The translations under genes were made by a program, and so were the position numbers. From Niabella insulamsoli (lineage in GTDB: Bacteria > Bacteroidota > Bacteroidia > Chitinophagales > Chitinophagaceae), in NCBI RefSeq assembly GCF_039652435.2, contig NZ_CP190246.1, positions 124,001 to 188,000 on the forward strand: a stretch of 64,000 bases of DNA. The letters are read 5' to 3'. Position 1 is the first letter of the stretch. Every line of letters starts with the position of its first letter. Under the pieces are notes generated by a model, which worked only from the letters and a program-made list of their open reading frames with translations, made no database searches and was not told where the DNA came from. Positions 60,958 through 64,000 of this stretch are shown in pieces.

Positions 60958-62895
60958 TTATAACTTTTGAATCACAACATTACCCAGGTAAATTTTAATT
61001 TTTCCAGCATCGGACTCGGTGGTGGCTGACCAACTTATAGAGTTGATATCACTGGCAGGCGACAAACCGCAGCGCACACACGCGCCGCCGTAAGCAAGTT
61101 TCAAATCTTTACCGGAAAGCTTTTTTTGACCGTTGACAAATACTTCTATACCACCTTCCAGAACCACAATAGCAACACCGATTTTGGGTTTGCGATTGCT
61201 AAAATCGGTAAGTGGCGCCGTAGCTTTCGCTCCTTCGGCACCATTTTGCTTGTTGAGCGAAGGGTTGCTTTTTAACTCCATAATCACCGCACCTCTATAA
61301 TTATTGGAATTGAGGGCTTCCTGCGCTCCCGAAGCAAAAGTTATAGTCATTTTTTCGCCGGTTCCATTGGTGTTTTCAGCGCCTGACTCGTGCATGGTTC
61401 GGGTATTGAGCGTCAGCGTCGCTACGCCTCCGGTTCTTATCGAAAAGTCCCCGTCTGTGATCAGGTCAAATGTTAATTTGAAATTTTTTGGCAAAGGGTA
61501 ATGTAGCAAATTCGGCCTGAGATAGTTATACCTTCCCAGCATGATCCAATTGCCAGCTTCACCATCCATTCGTTTAACAACAGCATGTTCCAGCCGGTCG
61601 TTAAAAAACCAGTTTTTGGGCGTTGACCCGGCTGTGTTATCCGAAAAATCATCCGCAAAAAAAATATTTCCCGTGGTCGTCTTTGGCATCGGCGCCCGGG
61701 ATGCAACAGTAGATTTGCTTTTATTTCTAAATCCATCCAGCCTGGCTTTAAGTCCTGTTGCGTCGGCAGGTGTGTAGGGTTTTCCGCTATTTTTTTCTGG
61801 CGCAAAAAAGTAGTTGTAGATGTATTGATAATTCAGGTTTTGGGTGAGTGCCGTGTACATCTCGTTTTTTTGAGAACCGCTTTCTTTTGTGAAGAACGGA
61901 TAATAGATGGTAACCCATTGCGGCTGCGCTTTTTTCATTTTTTCCCAAACACCGGGCGCTAGTTTATAGACCCGATAACTTTTTAACGCGTTACCGTTGT
62001 CGTTTAATTCAAAAGGATCAGAAAAATTAAACATGTATTCGTCGGACTGCACATTGCGCACCACAGCTGGTTCGTCCAGGCTGTTTTTGTATTTGATTTT
62101 CAGGTCGGCAACCGTTTTCCTGTAACGCTCGTAATCTGCTTTTTTATTTTGATTTCCGGAAATGATCATTTGCGCCAGCGCTTTGTCCGACGCGGCTAAA
62201 AGCTCACCTTTGGATACCGCATCAAAGGGTAGCTTATTTCCCGGAGCGAGCATTACCGACTGGTAGTTGTTGCGAACGGTGATAAATTTTGAGACATTGG
62301 GATGAATGCCTTTGGGCCTTGGATCATTTTTTAAATGCACGTACAGGTCGCCGCTGCCGTCTGCCATCCAGGTAAAGTAATAGTTCCCGTTTTGATTGAG
62401 AAAGGCCATCGGATAAGCGCCTACGATCTGGTTGACATGAATAAAAAAGGGCGTATTTTCTTCTGACACAGGTTTAAAATTCCCTTTTTCATCTATCCAT
62501 TTTCCATTCAGGGCATAGCTCACATTCCATACATTAAACTTAACACCATAACCCCAACTGTCCCGAAAGCGGGTGACCGTTCCCAAACCAGCCACGGGCG
62601 TGTAAGATTGTTTCATCCAGTTTACGAAATTGTTGATATGTTTTTCTATCAGGCGGCCCTCGGCATCGGTAGGAGATTTCCAGTTTCGATCCCAATGGTT
62701 ATTGCTCCACCAGCCAATAATACTGTCTTGTATACGCTGCTCACGGGTAAGCTGCGCGTAGCAGCAAATGCTTAGTGTTAACGACAGGATTAAAAGTATT
62801 GCTGTGATCCCTCGTTTTCTTATTGCCTGGTTTTTGTCGATTGGCGTACCCCATAACGCTTTCGTATATAAAACCTTGAGCATGTATTGTTGCAT
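60958..62895 (-). CDS. Exported protein with C-terminal LamG-like domain, function unknown
   Basis: A 645-residue protein whose signal segment (ITAILLILSLTLSICCYAQ) starts about 28 residues in. The middle part holds GWWSNNHWDRNWKSPTD, GYGVKFNVWNVSYALNGKW and VMLAPGNKLPFDAVSKGELL; the last of these recurs in Bacteroidota exported proteins of unknown role. Residues about 430-645 form a beta-rich concanavalin-like domain (IFFADDFSDNTAGSTPKNWF; later GGIEVFVNGQKKLSG). I chose ATG 62895; the frame is open to 62952 but would then overlap the upstream gene. It follows the gene at 62931 by 35 bp and is probably co-transcribed. I do not recognise a precise family. Confidence 0.7.
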   Translation of the reverse strand: MQQYMLKVLYTKALWGTPIDKNQAIRKRGITAILLILSLTLSICCYAQLTREQRIQDSIIGWWSNNHWDRNWKSPTDAEGRLIEKHINNFVNWMKQSYTPVAGLGTVTRFRDSWGYGVKFNVWNVSYALNGKWIDEKGNFKPVSEENTPFFIHVNQIVGAYPMAFLNQNGNYYFTWMADGSGDLYVHLKNDPRPKGIHPNVSKFITVRNNYQSVMLAPGNKLPFDAVSKGELLAASDKALAQMIISGNQNKKADYERYRKTVADLKIKYKNSLDEPAVVRNVQSDEYMFNFSDPFELNDNGNALKSYRVYKLAPGVWEKMKKAQPQWVTIYYPFFTKESGSQKNEMYTALTQNLNYQYIYNYFFAPEKNSGKPYTPADATGLKARLDGFRNKSKSTVASRAPMPKTTTGNIFFADDFSDNTAGSTPKNWFFNDRLEHAVVKRMDGEAGNWIMLGRYNYLRPNLLHYPLPKNFKLTFDLITDGDFSIRTGGVATLTLNTRTMHESGAENTNGTGEKMTITFASGAQEALNSNNYRGAVIMELKSNPSLNKQNGAEGAKATAPLTDFSNRKPKIGVAIVVLEGGIEVFVNGQKKLSGKDLKLAYGGACVRCGLSPASDINSISWSATTESDAGKIKIYLGNVVIQKL

Positions 62896-62930
62896 TTTAT
62901 AAGTTTTGATAGTTGATTGTTTTATTGAAG

Positions 62931-64000
62931 CTAGTTGGCTCTCATCAGCCAAAATTCTCCTTCAACAGTATGTTGAACGGGGTTGTCGCAATTGTCTGAA
63001 GCGCCTGGTTGATCTTCATACAATACGCCCGAAAAAAAACCTGCCACCCGGCCCATCAATGTATTTTCGTAGTCGATAAGCGTAATTGAAAAATTAGCGC
63101 ATCCAAATTGCACATCACAGTTACCACCCGCTCTTTTAGTGCGGATCGTACGGGTGATCTCATAATTTGTTTGCCGGCTGCCAAGATTAAAACTGGCCTC
63201 ATCCTGGCCCTTTTCCTGCAAACATTGCAATGCTGTAGTGCCCACACGCGGATTTTTTACTGACAAGGCAAAGCCGCTGAGCAGGGTGCTGTTATTTTCA
63301 ACCTGTGTCCCGGCAATGGAAAGAATACCGTCCTCAATGCCGCAATTGGCGATGGATAAATTACTCGGATCAGGAGGAATGGCGCCGTTGAAGCCATATT
63401 GATAATATTCGTAAGGAACGCCATCCACTTTAAGTAATAAATATAAATCTGCCTCCACGATCGAAATATTTGAAGTCAGCATATAAGCCGATTTTTTTCC
63501 GTTTTTATCAGATGATTCAAGTGAGACGGAGACGGCAACAGGGTTTTTGGAAGGCTTTTGATTGGGCGCTTTGTAAATTGCCGACCATCCGGAAGCCGTC
63601 AGCGAACCGCTATTATTAGATACCGGAGCTGCCGCGCCGTTTAGCGTCCAGCCTTTCACCCGAAAGTCCTTCAACTGCGCTTCATTGGCCGGAATGGGCG
63701 TTAATGGCGCGAGTATATCGCCGGTATTGGTAATCGTTCCCAACGGAGCTAACTCGACCTCAGCGGCGTTGTCCTGGCGCGCAAAGCCCGCCACCTGCAA
63801 GGTTACTGATTCGCCTTTTTTCAAAGTTTTTGAGGCCGGCGTAAGCGATAGGTCGATAAATCGCCCGAGCGACCAATCGCTGAAATGATGGGTGGCGACA
63901 GTGACGGTGTTCGCATTTTTATCAACAACACTTTTTAACGCGGCGTTCCAGCTCCTGTCTTTATTTTGCGTTATGACCCACAGAAAGTCCTCTGGAATTA
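62931..64000 (-). CDS. Exported Ig-like domain protein, partial (cut by right edge)
   Basis: The frame is open from the right edge to the stop at 62931-62933, so at least 356 residues are present and the N-terminus lies outside. Reading from the edge, the protein shows LWVITQNKDRSWN and then ATHHFSDWSLGRFIDLSLTP, followed by a bacterial Ig-like segment (TLKKGESVTLQVAGF). A TTG at 63822-63824 could be mistaken for a start, but the coding pattern continues upstream. Several Cys near the C-terminus (NCDVQFGCANF, DNCDNPVQH) suggest disulfides and export. The function is unknown; it pairs with the next gene on the same strand. Confidence 0.7.
   Translation of the reverse strand, partial: IPEDFLWVITQNKDRSWNAALKSVVDKNANTVTVATHHFSDWSLGRFIDLSLTPASKTLKKGESVTLQVAGFARQDNAAEVELAPLGTITNTGDILAPLTPIPANEAQLKDFRVKGWTLNGAAAPVSNNSGSLTASGWSAIYKAPNQKPSKNPVAVSVSLESSDKNGKKSAYMLTSNISIVEADLYLLLKVDGVPYEYYQYGFNGAIPPDPSNLSIANCGIEDGILSIAGTQVENNSTLLSGFALSVKNPRVGTTALQCLQEKGQDEASFNLGSRQTNYEITRTIRTKRAGGNCDVQFGCANFSITLIDYENTLMGRVAGFFSGVLYEDQPGASDNCDNPVQHTVEGEFWLMRAN

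Noticed and set aside
63822..63824. TTG start for the right-edge gene
   Set aside because: The frame stays open to the window edge with convincing protein sequence (FSDWSLGRF and more), so the gene continues outside.

Overview
The window looks like chromosomal DNA of a Bacteroidota species, most likely a member of the Chitinophagaceae (inference). It carries three SusC/SusD-type outer-membrane import pairs and two ECF-sigma/FecR modules feeding STN-domain SusC receptors. Several genes have a TAnnTTTG -7 box upstream, and starts sit in A-rich sequence with no clear Shine-Dalgarno. CarB lacks the C-terminal MGS-like domain, a form seen in this phylum. No rRNA, tRNA, insertion sequence, phage gene or CRISPR array was seen.

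Layout. 1-7.2 kb: cell-surface glycan island with eight glycosyltransferase genes (one cut by the left edge; GT4, GT2 and a GT8-like type). 7.2-14.5 kb: housekeeping and envelope genes (LON-domain protein, coaX, an outer-membrane barrel protein, lptC, an SDR, a small coiled-coil protein, lptB, a GH3-type acyl-adenylase). 14.7-26.2 kb: glycerol/glycerophosphodiester locus (glpD; then SusC, SusD, DUF5689 lipoprotein, GDPD lipoprotein, glpK, glpF). 26.2-37.6 kb: mostly housekeeping genes (idi, carB, M23 peptidase, bcp, Uma2, asd, PfkB kinase, rpoN). 37.7-52.0 kb: polysaccharide utilisation locus (sigma, FecR, SusC, SusD, DUF4886 SGNH protein, two tandem GH144-type enzymes, SGNH hydrolase, GH3 beta-glucosidase), best read as a beta-1,2-glucan system. 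52.1-59.0 kb: a second sigma/FecR/SusC/SusD set with no enzyme. 59.1-64.0 kb: pheS, a tandem array of about 174-bp repeats, and two exported proteins of unknown function, one running off the right edge.

How the parts work together. In the glycerol locus the outer-membrane pair would take up a glycerophosphodiester-type compound. GDPD would cut it, GlpF would pass glycerol, and GlpK and GlpD would bring it to dihydroxyacetone phosphate. In the glucan locus SusC/SusD would capture glucan, the GH144 enzymes cut it, the SGNH proteins may remove acyl decorations, and the GH3 enzyme ends at glucose; the sigma/FecR pair would switch the locus on when SusC binds ligand.

The most notable non-coding find lies upstream of asd. 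A two-box promoter is followed at once by a 13-codon leader ORF, MTIKKHTKIKKHP, rich in Lys, Thr and Ile, all aspartate-family amino acids made through Asd. Just after its stop is an 8-nt element able to pair with the left arm of a terminator hairpin that ends in seven U, itself just ahead of asd. This has the architecture of a ribosome-mediated transcription attenuator.
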